Below are positions 13,401 to 27,332 of a stretch of DNA of 64,000 bases, piece by piece (the stretch's first letter is position 1; every line of letters starts with the position of its first letter). The stretch comes from Tetranychus cinnabarinus (taxonomy: Eukaryota > Arthropoda > Arachnida > Trombidiformes > Tetranychidae): the NCBI GenBank assembly GCA_022266195.1, contig WHVY01000004.1:8263501-8327500 (forward strand), given 5' to 3'. Both the position numbers and the translations under genes were made by a program. The notes below the pieces were generated by a model. The model worked only from the letters and a program-made list of their open reading frames with translations. It was not told the origin of the DNA and did no database searches.

Positions 13401-16400
13401 AAATTGAATCAAGTCAATCGAAAATGATCTCAAAGGATGAAATGATGTTGATGTGTAAACAAATGATGATATCATTAAATGAATTGATTAATAAGGATAA
13501 TAATGATTGTGCCAATCAAATTGAAAAAACAAAGGAATCCTTTAAAGATGAAATAATTGGTTTAATGTCCAAATTTGGGTCAACATCAAACATTTCTTCG
13601 TCAACATTTAGTTCAACCTCAGAAACATCAACATTGAAAAACTGTGCATCTTTAACTTGCCATAATCTTTCAAAGTGTAATCATTTGTCAAATCCAGAGA
13701 ACAATGAATCATCAACTTGCGATCTGATTAACAGTTCTAGTTTGATTATAAACAGTGATTCATGGTTTAATGGTGATAATAATAATTTATGTTTATCAAC
13801 ATCTTCACCCTCCTTGAAAAGTAATCGTAATGAACTGGAAACATTTGCTGTTAACCAATTTCCTTGCAACCTTTACCCTCCTCCTCCTCCTCCCTTCAAG
13901 TCAACACCTGAAACAATTCCAACGACCATTTCAATAGCAAGTTATGAGGATGACGATAATGGCTCGGAAGAAACAAGAAAAGCGCCAACCAAGTGTGAAA
14001 TATCACCTGAAATGGAAGAATCGTTTGTAAAGTTTGTTGAACCATTGCCGGGTAAAATCAGTGATTACCAGCAGATGGAAAGCAAAACCAGTAACAAAAA
14101 GATGACAAAGATTATCAACAATCAAACCCTAGATGAGAAGGAGGAAGCAAAAGATAAAAGTAAAGATGGAAAGCGAAAAGGAAAAACTGAAGAGGAAAAA
14201 TTTGCTTTAAAAATTGTATCCAAAGATTTAGTTGATGACAATGGCAGATTGAACAGCTTACAAACACGCACCTCCTTGTTTACAAATGTTGAACGTAATT
14301 CAACACGTGAATCACAAGAGGATGATGAGACTGTTAATGAGAGACAACAATTTTCATCATTATCGTCATCATCAAAATCACCAGAAACATCATTAAACCG
14401 GTCACAAGCGTACATTCAGCTTGATAATGTGGAGGAGGAAAATGGCTCATTCAATGGAGACACGATCAACACGATTTATGAACGGATTCACGATGTTTAC
14501 CAGATAAATGCCAATCCAGTTAAACACACGTTCAACCATTTACATAATCATTTTGATAAACATTTAGAAAATGATTTAATGGAAAAATGTTCAGCCATCA
14601 TTGAGGAGAAAGGTGATTTACATGGTTTTCCTGGTAAATGTAATTCAAGTGGTGAAATTGTACAAACAAGTCGTCTTAATCATAAAACAATTCTTAAAAT
14701 AGATGTTAATGGTGATGAGGATGATGATGATGATAAAGTAAATTCAAGTGATGTTTCATTATTACCTAAATCTTTGGTGAATCACAATTTCCTGTCTGAT
14801 GAATCAACCTTTTTTGATGATAAATATTTTGAAAGCAATGAAACAATTAAAAGACAACAAATTTTGATTCCCTCAACTAAAATAAGCATTTTAACAGCAC
14901 CATCATCATCATCAACAACAACAAGAGTAACAACAATAACAAGAGGAGGAGGAAGAGATGAATCAACTGATGAAGATAAAGAGGTTAACTTTAACAAGCC
15001 CAACTTTAATAATAGTGAAAATGAGAAACTGGAAAGTGCATGGGAAACATGTTCATTGTTAATCTCCAGAGTAGCATTAAAAAATTCATCTGAGTTTGAT
15101 GAAGGATCATTGGTTGGAAACAATATAATCTCAAGTTCAACAACAGAAACACCATGTTCATTACCAATGGTGGCTATTGAGAAATCGCCATCTTCATCAC
15201 CACTGCCAATAATAGGGTTGAGATTGATGGCAGATTGTAAAATTAAAGGGAAACCCGAGCATCGAGATACTGGCTATTACTCTTTTCAATCATCTGATGA
15301 GAATGTTAAAGATAAAAGTTATTCCGAGGATGATGATTATGATAACAACAATTATGATGATAATGGTTATAAACCAATTATGGTGAAAACAATTTTGGCT
15401 GGGAAAGGACAAGCCGAGTCAGTTTCATCAACACCAGTAACAACCAAAGTTGTCATTAATTGTGACCCTCAGTCACAAAACAATGACAATGATAAACCTA
15501 TTGTTGCTCCTGTTGTTGATGATAAAAATTTTAATTCAATCGATTACAAGTCGTCTGATTATTCATCCAAGAAACGTTTCACCTCATCATCATCTGTGTT
15601 ACCAAAAATTTTGCAGATGGACGAAACATTAGCCTTTAAAAAGGTTAACTTGTCTTCAATTGAAATAAACAGTAAAACCGATTCATTGGCCTCAAAAAAT
15701 GATTCAAAGCAACATCATCAACCTGAAAAAGCCAAACATCATAATCTTGATCATCATCCATCTCATCATCATCACCATCATGTAACCTTTAATCGTCTTA
15801 GAACATCTTTTTTCTCGTCTTCTTCTGGGTTGTTCAGAAAGTTGGCCTCACTTAGAGGTAAGGAGACAAAAAAACACTGCAAGATGATCGTAAATCGCTA
15901 ATGAAACTAAACAATTGATTATCACAATTTACTCATTTTTTTAAATCATAACAATCACCATCATCTAAACAATGCCAACATTAACCACCAACTTACCAAG
16001 TAACAAACAAAACCAACAACAATTTACTCAAATTTCATGGCTTTAACTCTAACTTTTCATTTCTCTCTTTTTTTATCCCTTATTATCATTTAATTTTTGA
16101 TGAATTAAGCAACAATTGTCATTATTATGCACAGCTAATTGTATTAACAGTCCAATTTGTTTTGGATTTACCTTGGATAATCTGAAAACATTTACATTTC
16201 AACTAATGATTGATGCTTTTTGCTTTTCCCATTTACACTTGAATTTGTCTTTTTTAAACATTACATCTAATACTCCATTTAATATATTAATACTATTACT
16301 ATTATGATCAATATTTTGTTTTCGTCAATCATGTTAATTTAAATTGCATTTTAATTTTTCCGTTTTTTTTCTTCACAATTCATTTACAGATGAAAAATCT

Positions 16401-19400
16401 TCAAATAGACGTTTGGGAACACGAAAAAGAGTTATGCTTGGTGGAAGTGAACCTTGTCCTTCTAATGAGTCTACCTCAGCAGTTCCTCATATTTCTGTTT
16501 CTGATTATTCTGAGGTAATATTTTTGAACCCTTTCATGATTGACTAAAATTACATTTCTACACTTTTGAATGACAATTGTTGAACCTGTAACAAACATCT
16601 AACATCCAATAACTCAAAAAGTAAAGATCAATCTCGTCAGTTATGATTGATGATTTACTTTTTTTCATTTTCTTGACTGGTTAAACATTGATCAATTGAT
16701 ACATTTTTTGCTTCATTTTTTAACTCCTTTTCAAAATACAATTGAACATCTAAATCATCCAAATGATAAAAGTTCAATTAATTGCAACAGTTTTTAAATG
16801 AGACAAGAAAATGTCAAAATTTTGATTCCAATCTCAACCCCAAACTCAATGTAAAATGGTTGACATTTGTAATACTTATAAATGTTAAAATTGCAAGCTT
16901 TGCAAACCATGAAATTGAGCAGCCGACTGAATGAACACTTTAGATTACAATTTAACCCTACTTTTACCAATAAAATTAATGATTAATTGATTTCTTTTCC
17001 CAATTCTCTTTTCCTAAATCAGAGTTTCTCCCATAGAGGAAGCATTGGAAGTTCAGGAGAAGAAATTTTCATCTCAGCCGAAGATGACATCGACAAAGCA
17101 TTTGCTTACCACAACCGTAGTCAAACCAGTTTATCCTCATTTGGAGTAAGTATTGATTCAACAATTAAATCAACAATCAATCATCAAATTAAATCATTAG
17201 CTGAACAATGGTTTAATTGGAAAGACATAAAAAGCCAGTGAAAGTAGGAAAGTAGGAAATGCAAAAAAAGAAACCTTTAAACCAGCAAAAATAAAAAGCT
17301 TGGGCTAAACAACTACTCGTTGTCAACTAATTTAATGGTCAGCTTGATCTGGATCAACATTAATTGTTTCAATTTATAAATTATTGAATTTTCAGGTCCG
17401 CAGTGAGAGTCTGTCAAGCGTTTACAGTGCAGCAGGCGGTGGTCGCTATGGAACCGTAACAGTCTCCGGTGAAATCCTTTTTTCACTCAATTACCAACCA
17501 TCTGAAGGTTCACTTGAACTTTACATTAAAGAGTGCAGAAATTTATCTCCAGTTGATAGTAAACGAAACAGATCAGATCCGTAAGTGGCAATTAATTTAA
17601 TTTTTTATCTTAATTCAAACTCGAACCATGCAAATGCTGTTATCAATTGTATTGTTGAAACTCACACTGTTATTGATTGCTTTCATTCAATTACAGTTTG
17701 GTTAAATTGCTGACAAATCACATTATCATATCTTCTAATCACTATTAAGCTTTCAAATTAAATCCATTGTTTGAAGATTTCTGATGTTCAACATGTTCCA
17801 TGTTTATATTAACAGACATTCAATTATGTATGAACATGTTTGATTTCCTCTAATATTATAAATATTCATTGGAATTTTATTTTGTTCATTTGAAAGTTTA
17901 CAGGTTAAGAAATTATTCATCATTTGTTGATCAATTTCCGAGCAGAATGCGTTCAATTAATATTGGTCAATTGAATCTCTAATCAATACTTGATGTTCAT
18001 TTAATTTGACCACTTGCTTAAACAAAGGTTGAACCAAGAGTAAAATTGCAAGGATATCAAGAGTTGCAATTAAATTGCACTTTTATTTCTTTTTCCATGG
18101 TATTTATTCAGGTCAAATATCACTTTCCTGAGTCTTTGGTTTCATGATAACAACAACTAAAGAGTCCAAAAAACTCTTCATTGAGTAAAGACACTTTCAT
18201 CTTAGCCATTTCACTTGAATAATATTACTTCATTTGGTGAAAAACTTTCTTCTTGACTTTTCCCTGTAATAGTATAGCCAATAGTATCATTATAATCATT
18301 ATTTATAGCAACAAATTTTTTTTCCCTCAAAACCTTTAGAAGTGTTGAAAACTGGAAAAGTAAAACTTGCAAGTGAACCTGAAATTTTACCTGCAAAGCA
18401 ACCCAACAGGTCTAAACTTTGACAGCCTTTTAGTCTTTACACCATTCAATGTTGTGAAGCTTGAATGCTTAAAAATAATGCCATTCAGATTAATATTACT
18501 TTTCAAAATGTAAATGTATTTAGGTATCAAGCTATTTCTGGTTAACCTTTTTCCCAACAAAATTCATTGATACATTGTTTTGCTTTTCACTTGGGTAATG
18601 AGACTCTTGCAAATAATTGCTAACTCAGTTGAAAGTATTAAATATTGGATTAATTTACAATTGTTGATCAAAACGATTAAATGAGTTCAATTATCAAGAT
18701 TTCAGGCTCAATTTAAACGTTCACTTATAAGCTACTAAACATCAAAATCAAGTGTATTTAGGTTTCTGCAACAGACTGTATCAAAACCCAATTTTAATGT
18801 TTATTTTTTGGTTTTTGTTTCATTATTGACTGATTTCAAAGTCATGTTGAGATGAATTTTTGAAGTCAGATACTCTTATTTTCTAGGAAATGTTGATATC
18901 AAATGTTAATCAGTCTCAAGTTTGGTTTTTCAGCTTTAATTTTGTCTGTTATTCATTGCAATTGTTCATTAGTTTAAGCCTTTTGTAATCAAAGTTTACT
19001 TTATAATACCGGTTAAGATGGAACCGATTTCAAGTGAAAACTTTCTGATATTAATCTGAATCAATTGATAGCTTTGCATTTCAAGAATTGATCTGATTTT
19101 AATCGGAGCGCAAACAAAATAATTTCAAACTTGAAACAATCTTTTGTAAACATTTTCGCGAAACCTCTTGAATTTCATGGACAAACTTCATGATTGTTTC
19201 CATTTTGATGAATGATTTTTCTCAAAGCAATTACAAGCACCGTCTTTGAAAAACTAGCAAATTATTGAAATTACCTTTTGAACACTTAACATGATAAGGT
19301 CAAATGTCACAAGACTTACGATTTGATTTTGTTTCTTTAAATCTGTAAATCTTTGCGATCCCAGTTGATTGTTGCTTGTTGATTGATCACCTTTTTTGTT

Positions 19401-22400
19401 GAATGTTTTCTGTCCGTGACAATTGACATTTACCTTTGAAAATTTTCACTTTTCCAGTTAATATTTTTTCCCATTATCTTGTAATGCCACAATAACAAGA
19501 AAAAAAACGCAAACAAAATTGAAAAAACTGAATAAAATGAAACACTATTTCAAGTGAATAGAAATTTTCTAATCTCAACAATTTTATATCAACATGTTGA
19601 CTTTTCATTCAGTCTTTTTTTACCTTTGATTTGTCTCTGACTTTCATTTACAATTAAAGCTGAGTTACAAGCTGGTTTAATGGGTTGTTGATTATTCAAA
19701 TGATAATAATGTCAACAACAAAAGGCATAAGTGCGTAAACTCAAGAATTGAATTAGACGGTAAATATTATCTTTTCATTGCTAACCAGAAAAGTAAATCA
19801 TTTCGTGATCAAATGAAAAGTTGAAAATTGAAGGTTGATAATAAACTGAAAGATTGAACCCAATTGTTGGATAAATTGTTAGATTAGTTCATTGATTATC
19901 TATAAATGACTAAATCAATTTTCACTCAAACTGGTTCATGTTAACACATGTTTAAACTCAATTATCATTAGAGATGATAAAGTACCCAAAATGAATACAA
20001 ATTGAACTTGAATTTGATAACCTTTCACATTATGAGCTACATTTTGACTTTTTTCATTGTTTTACTTTTAATGGTTGGAATCTTGAAAAACCAGATTTCA
20101 AAGTTTAACTCTTATTGTAAATTGGAATGAAAATTATGATTCTAATTATGATTTTAATCATTTCATTCATATCATGATGTTAACCGATTCTTGACTCTTT
20201 CCAAGCCTATTAAAGGTAAAGATTTTCAGTTTTCATTGCAACTCAAAATGAAGTTGTTTTTTGCTGGATAATAACAAATTGTTGGTTATCTTTAAAAAAA
20301 TTTCAAATTCCAGGCCAAATAGTTAAACTGACATTAATTTATTGACTTTGAAAAGATTGACCTACTTGCTATATCATCACTTGATCAGTTTTTATGCTCA
20401 AATATTACATGAAAATTAGGTTCATCCAACTATCAATTTATCTTGATCATCTTTTTTTGACTTACCTTTCAATCACAATAACGGTAAAATGAACCGGATC
20501 TCCAAGTGAAAGTCTGTATCGATAGTTTATGAATTTTATAATCTTCAACTTCGATTCAAGTTTCCATCTTTACCAATATCTGTTGATTAAAATCAATCAT
20601 CAATTCAAGTTATTTAGCTTAACCATTTCGATGCATCTTACAGTTTCATCTTTACCAATATTAATGGTTGCAAGTTTAACAATGAATTGAAAGGGTTTTA
20701 TAATGGTTGTTGCATCAATCATTTTTTTCTCATTTTTATTTTGCTTTATTCATTCAATATTTAGCTTTGATCAAAGTCATTGAACAATTTTTGTTGATGA
20801 AATCTTTCACAGATTATGCTTTCAAATGGTGCATACAATTGAAACTAAATGTAATTTAATTTCTAATTTCATTGCAATCAATGATTCGGAAATAAATGCA
20901 AGGTAATAATTGAATTTGCTTCCGGGTAAATGACATTGTCGATGAAAATCAAGTCAATAAAAAACTCAACATTCCAAGTATGCAAATTGTTGATGAACAA
21001 TTAAACATTGACTTTAAATCTTTTCCTTATGTAATCACATTGCTTGGTTAACCAATGTGATTATTGTAACAATTGTCCGGACATTAACTGTTTTACTTGC
21101 AATATTAACACCAATGTAATAAACCTTGTAATCTTTGATGATCATGTTAACCATTATGTTGACTAGGCTTACTCAGCTAAATATTGATATTATTGGGATT
21201 GCAAAAACTCGATTGTCAGCTAATCTAACACAATCAATATAATCTATTCCATTAGATTAACCATTGACAATTCAACCTTTCCAAGTTTACTTTTCCTGAA
21301 ATAGCAATTTTCGCTTCTTCATTGGTCTCATTTGTTTCTCATTAACCATTGATAACATGATATTTGCTCAATAATCCGAGCTTTTGGTTCTTGCTATTAG
21401 TTTATAATCATCTCATCACTTCCAATTAACTTGATCAATCTTGATTGTTGACCGTTCTTTTTACTCTCATCTTGAGCTCATTTTTAGATCAACCTTTGAG
21501 TTTAATTCGTTTCTTAATTTTGCTCGATTTTCATTTTCCTTGTTTAGTTTAATTTAAGTTAAACAACAATTCAATTGAAAACAATTTTCTCGTCTCAAGC
21601 CTTTGAATGGATGAAATACAATTATTGTATCAACTTTGAAATGTTGCTTCTTCTGTCTCTTGTATTTCAATTCAAGCTAAAGCTTAGCAAAATGACATTT
21701 TGTGTTTGTATTGCATTCATTCAATGAATTTTCAATTAACCTAAAATTTTACTTTAACTTTCATGATACTTTATGATTACTTTCAGGTGATGATCATATT
21801 TTGGAGTTTATTTTAAACTCATTCAAACATACACTTAATATCAATTATTAATCAAACCCTTGACCTCAACTTGCTTATTTACAATTACCATTTGAAACCA
21901 TGAAATTAAGATCATCATCTTTTTACAGTTTATCAATTGTAACCTTATTTAGTCAATCAAACCTTAATCTGTTCAATCAGATGGCAAAAAAGTCCAGTTA
22001 ATATTAGATGAGAAAACAAAAAGAATTGAGTTTCTGAAACAATTTCATCTTATCCGTGTTTTTTGCTACCAAATTAACCTTTAAATTTACCTTTTTATCG
22101 TTTTTGATCTCAATCAATAAATCACAAAAAATTACCTGTAAATGGTGTTAATCGTTATAAACTTACCTTATTTGGTTCAAATGCAATTTAATCATCATTT
22201 TTACTAATGATTGTAATGACAGAATACTCAGATTGTCGTTTTCATTGAACAAGCTTCAATTATTAATATATTTTTGCACTTAAATTGTAAAATTAATGAA
22301 AATTTTGCATCAATTTTGGAAATTCATTTTTCTATTTTTACCCAAACGATTGTAATTGATCAATAATATTGCAATAGAGCTTAAATATCAAGAAGATTTA

Positions 22401-25400
22401 TCCTTTTTGATCATTGAATTTGCCCTTTCGATTAACACTTAAATCATGATAATCATTATTTTTAGCTACAATAATGAATATAAATGAATGGCCAAAATCA
22501 ATGAATTAGGTCGTCTCAATGATAAATCATAATCGTTATTAATAGTAGCCATTAATGCATTGTAATTGCAGACAAAATGAATCAGTTTTAATGTCTTATT
22601 AATATTTCATTGTTTTCAAATACTGAACTCTTATGTTTAAAATTACCTTTAATTAGTATTTGATATTTACCTTAATATCTTAATATATGAACATAATGAT
22701 TGCCATTATTATGTGAATATCGGTAAATACTGATATCAATTTAAAGTAAATCTGGTTTATTGGTTATATCTTGAGTTCAATTGTTTGGTTAACATTGAAT
22801 CAACAATACAATTGCATGTTTGAATGTTATGATTGTTTAAGTGATTTAACTTGATTTCTTTTGTTACTATTTGATTACAGTTATGTTAAATTATATCTAT
22901 TACCTGATCGTTCAAAGAGTGGTAAACGCAAGACCAAAGTGAAAAAGCACACTTTAAATCCTGTTTTTGATGAATCGCTCAAATTTTATTTACCTTCAAA
23001 TCAAACGGAGGGCCGAACCTTATGGATCTCAGTATGGCATAGTGACATATTTGGTCGCAACGATTTTCTTGGTGAAGTAACTTTACCTTTAACCAAGGAG
23101 ATTCTGAAAAATTCAGGGTTAAGATGGTATCCACTTCAAGAAAGGGTAAGTTGGCAAAACAATTGAAGGTTGACTAAAGGATTGTACAGTTTTAGCAAAA
23201 ACACAAGACAAGCTCAAGTCAATCATTTTTAGCGAAAAATATTCAATTCTTTTAATCTTCTGTTATCGATTGTGCCTTGATTTGTTCATAAGTATCAATA
23301 TCAACAATAAGTATCACCTTGAAAAGCCAAATATGAACTGTTCATCTTCAGACTTCATCTGAAAACAAGTTTCATCAAAATTATCATTTCAATCTTAAAT
23401 TCAAACATATCATTCCAACCTTCAACATGTTAACATTTCTGAGTCTTCACTTGTTTATCTGTAATTTTATTGCTCATCTGATGATTCGTTTAATCGTACA
23501 TTTAATTACTTTAATTTCTCAGTTGATCGTCTAGTTGATTAGTTGAGTATGAGTGAATGAATTTAATGAAGTTAATCTTGTTTTCAAGCAACTCTTTTAT
23601 ACCCTTGTTTACCTTTCCATTGATCAAACATCGATCCAATTGGACATTCAACAATCAATATCCAAACTCAAATTTACTCAATAAGATTGATATATTTTTA
23701 AGTGTCCATTACAAATAAAGAGCAAAAAATATGGACAAATGAAATAAAGAGTTGTTGAGGCAAACAAAGAGGTAAACCTTTTCACTTTTCTGGTCAAATC
23801 AATTGTAATTTTCATTGTTTGATGATTAGACAGTGTTTTGGGTTGTAAATTGATTGTCCGTTGATTGTACAATAACCAATCAATATAAGGATCTTCGTAT
23901 TTCTGGTCAATTTTCTGGTTCCATCAAAAAGGTTAACCTTTTACAGTCGACTAAATATGATTGCTTTGGTTGAATATTGTTGGTCATTATCAACCCTAAC
24001 CTTACCCAATTGATCATCTTTAAGGGTCAAATCTTGATGTCTAACAATTACGATTTGCCATCATTTTTGGCCTTCATTTCAACTTTACTTGCCATTAATT
24101 TTGAATAATTGTTGCTTCTTTTAAACACATGATTGATCTCATGATAAACCAATCTTCGTCTAGCAATCGCCATTAAATTAGCTTCTTTTTTATCTAAAGT
24201 TAACTCTAACAAATCAATTAGATTAATTAAGAAGCAATTCAAATCTTTCAACTCTCTTTTTTTATCTTTCTTGTAAACCCAAAACTCTGAATTGAACTGA
24301 ATCGATGTTTCACTTTACCGGTTTAACAGATCGCAAATCAATTAGAAATATTGTCTGTATTTGCACTCAATTTCATCCTAATCTAATCTTGAAATTACTA
24401 TTAAATTGTGACGCCAACCTTGAATAGTTTTGTTGATTACTTTTGGTTTGTTGATTATCACAATTACTTTTACCATTTACATTCACTTTAAGATATTGAA
24501 ATGTAATTGAAGGAAAGACTTTTCAATGAGCAAACTTACTCCAACCTTTAACTTCTATTGTTTGAAAAGGTGTTAATCCAACTCTTTGTATGGTAATACC
24601 ATTAATCAATGCTAATCATATTTAGTGATAATTAAACATTCAACTATAAATATTCAAAAATGTCGATTCTTCCGATTACCATAAATTAATCAAAATTAAC
24701 CCATTTCCATCTGTTTACAAGTAAACAAAAAATAACCTTTTTTAGGCTTTTTAAACCTGAAAATGATTCGAGTTACCTTTTTCCGCCCAACACTTACAAC
24801 TGTTGACGCATTTTGTTTATAACCATGTTGATAGTCAACCTGATTGTAGGTGTTTTGATTTACGTTTAAATTTCAATTACTTTACCAACTAAATAATGTA
24901 ATTCAAATCTTCGCCTACCAGCAAATTGAAGCTATTCAAGGTGATATTTACCTTTGTTGATTTTGTCATTTTTATCCTCTTTTATCCTCTTTAGTGTTTC
25001 ATTATTTTGTTTAAATTTTAATTTAAATCTTCTTTTTTTTTATTTCTCTACTAGATTGATCTTCTTGAATCAAATCATAATTACAAAGGTGATATTTTCA
25101 TAGCATTGAAATTTGTTCCCTCCGAATCTTCACCATCAAAAGGATCAAACAATAAGAATGGTCTTCAGGGTAAATTGCTGGTTCTGGTTAAGGAAGCTCA
25201 CAATTTAATGCCAACCCGAAGCAATGGAACCTCTGATCCTTTTGTCAAATGGTGAGACAATCAAGGCTGTGTTTAAAGGATTATCATCAAAAAATGTTCA
25301 CAATCAATTGTCATTCAGCTCTTGCTAACGATACAGTCTAGAGTTAGATCCTGAATTTGCTAAAAAAGGTTCATTCTTTTCCAATATATCAATCGTATCC

Positions 25401-27332
25401 AAAACAACAAAAAATAGCATCAAATGAAAAAATAATAAAGGCTATCAGAATTAGTGAATGAAACAAAAAGGTAAACAATCGTAATAATGAAGATAAATGG
25501 TGTAAATTGTTGTAATAATGGTTTGTGTTTTAGTGAAAGATGAGAGGTTGAAGTAGCTGTATATGTAAAAGAGGGAAATATTTCAACTCTATTTACACTG
25601 AAATAATGCATTTGGTTGGAAATTTCAATCTGATTGTTGAACCTTTTTTCTGGTATATTTGGATCCTTTGAAAGCTTATTAAGCTCAGTTTATGTCTTAT
25701 TGTCTTTTATTTTAGGACAATTTGTTGTATTGTTTTTTAAATGAACTTTTTTTAATATCTTTTGTTTTCTGCTTCTTTTACAGTTACCTTCTTCCAGATA
25801 AAAGTAAAAAACATAAAACTCCAGTCATCAAGAAAACAATCAACCCTCGATGGAATCATACATTTGAATTTGACGATGTAACCACTAATGGATTGAAAGA
25901 TCGATGTTTAGAGTTGACCGTCTGGGATTATGATAAATTGACGAGCAATGATTTCCTTGGAGGAGTCCGACTAAGCCTAGGCCAAGGTACTTAATTGTCA
26001 TGATAAAGTCTCAACTCAATCACAGGCGAATCTTGAAACCCAATCATCAATCTAATCTTCAATTCATTTTCCAACTCAATCTCCTAATTAATTTGAACAT
26101 TCAGTATATAAATGAAAGGATTGACAGGATTAGGATAAAAATCTTTCACCATTTTACTTTCTTCCTCTTCAGTCATCGTGAAATCATTTTTACCTCTCTC
26201 TCTCTCTCTCCTATTACTTGATTGTAATGGTTTAAATGATGGACAAATTGTTGCTGGTTAAATCAGTTGACTCTTCATCATTGCCAAAATAATGATGTAG
26301 GAGGAAGATGAAAAAGGTTAAATAGTGACGTTGTAGCTGAAATTTTCATTTCTTCTTTCATGCTTTTTCTACCTTCAAGACTTTCATTCATCTAATTTTG
26401 CCTTTTTTATCTTGACTTTAATTTGTCTGTTTACATTCAAGCATAAATAATTGTACATCTAAATCATTAATGAGGTTTTACCTGATTAGCCTCTAATAAT
26501 TTATTCAATTGATGCCATTTAGTGTTTTTTGGTATTTGAATGTTTCCATATTCAACAAGTTGACTCTACATCTATCTATTCAGTAGTATTGTCTAACCGC
26601 ATCTGAGTTTAACCCTTTCATGGTTTCAACAAACAATAGAAACTAAAAAATAGTTGTCTTTGAGACGATTTATTCAAACAGACTTGGGAAGATTTGAAGA
26701 AGACAAAAAATGTCACCTGAATATGAATGCTTTAAATTTACGGATCAGTGTTTCTTGTTTAGTTTGAGGGTTTTTTGTTTCCTTCTTTTTGTCATTCATC
26801 ATCTGCTACTTGTGATAAATTTACCTGTCTTTGCTGGACGATGAGCTTGATTTATTATATCAAAAATATCCTTTTTCAATAAATTGGATCAGCAATTGGA
26901 GATGAAATATTTTCAGTTGTTATTTTAATGTTCATTAATGTCAGAAAATCATCTTTAGCTTTCATTGTAAGGAATTGAGAAAATAATAATCTAACACTTT
27001 CTTTTGTCATTTGGCAATTTAATCATTTCATTCATCAAGTCAACTATTTCTGATTCATTTGTATCTCTTCTTGTTAATCCTTTTTTTGTCCAATCTCATC
27101 CTTTTAATTGTTTCAATTTGTTGAATAGCTTCTAATTAACTTCTTTTCTTCTGTTTTGATACATTAATGTATTGTAATAGGTGTCTATGATGGTAAACCG
27201 GTTGATTGGTTGGATTCATCAGAGGAAGAGATGATGTTATGGAAACAAATGCTTGATCGAACTGATATGTGGGTCTATGGAGAGTTGTGTTTAAGATCAA
27301 GTTTACAATCTCGGGCCACTCTACTCAGATGA
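1404..27332 (+). CDS. btsz: Bitesize / synaptotagmin-like protein (Rab27-binding finger plus tandem C2), 5' partial
   Basis: Eleven exons fit in phase: 1404-1634, 3592-3731, 3888-5708, 6021-15857, 16390-16514, 17023-17145, 17396-17580, 22881-23145, 25055-25251, 25784-25986 and 27181-27332 (TGA). They encode about 4,425 residues without the missing first exon. Exon 1 carries a helix followed by an FYVE-type finger with four Cys pairs (CGRC, CSIC, CKNC, CIVC). Exon 2 gives the SGEW motif typical of the Slp homology domain that binds Rab27. The middle is disordered and rich in Ser, Asn, Asp and His. C2A spans the 17396 and 22881 exons (SDPYVKLYLLPD) and C2B the 25055 and 25784 exons (SDPFVK, then CYLLPDKSKK). 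The tail ends in the usual WKQML...ELCLRS segment. The family tethers Rab27 vesicles and, in Drosophila, organises actin/Moesin at apical membranes. Vertebrate Slps have roughly 500-700 residues, so this protein is extremely long. Family assignment is firm; the exact start is unknown. Confidence 0.85.
1635..3591 (+). other. Intron of bitesize-like gene (zinc finger to SGEW exon)
   Basis: This AT-rich intron starts GTAAGT and ends in a pyrimidine run plus ACAG. No exon, RNA gene or mobile element is recognisable in it. Confidence 0.6.
6021..15857 (+). other. Giant 9.84-kb coding exon of the bitesize-like gene
   Basis: A single uninterrupted exon of 9,837 bases (3,279 codons) lies between a CTGCAG acceptor and an AGAG|GTAAGG donor, and the phases fit on both sides. 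It is full of ATC/CAT/AAC/GAT trinucleotide runs that give poly-His, poly-Ser, poly-Asn and poly-Asp tracts, for example the His run at 15,752-15,782. Antisense and shifted-frame open stretches of 60-110 codons inside it are by-products of this repetitiveness. Length, composition and absence of stops show directly that it is coding; function of the region is not apparent. Confidence 0.85.
17581..22880 (+). other. 5.3-kb intron splitting C2A of the bitesize-like gene
   Basis: The intron runs from GTAAGT to GATTACAG and interrupts the C2A codon for the Pro of SDPY. It is the largest intron in the window. I see no open frame with domain character, no tRNA and no terminal-inverted-repeat element in it. 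It may hold enhancers or an alternative promoter, but nothing in the sequence proves that. Confidence 0.55.
23146..25054 (+). other. Intron between C2A and C2B of the bitesize-like gene
   Basis: A 1.9-kb AT-rich intron. Short minus-strand open frames at 23,678-23,872 and 24,048-24,251 have no recognisable protein features. Nothing else is visible. Confidence 0.5.
25987..27180 (+). other. Last intron of the bitesize-like gene
   Basis: A 1.2-kb intron with a CT-dinucleotide run near 26,195-26,210. No other feature is recognised. Confidence 0.5.

Noticed and set aside
14782..15123. 113-codon minus-strand frame in the giant exon
   Set aside because: Antisense shadow with Ser/Val/Asp runs; no start context or motifs.
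26195..26210. CT dinucleotide run as a regulatory GAGA-type element
   Set aside because: It is short and inside an intron; simple repeat expansion explains it as well.
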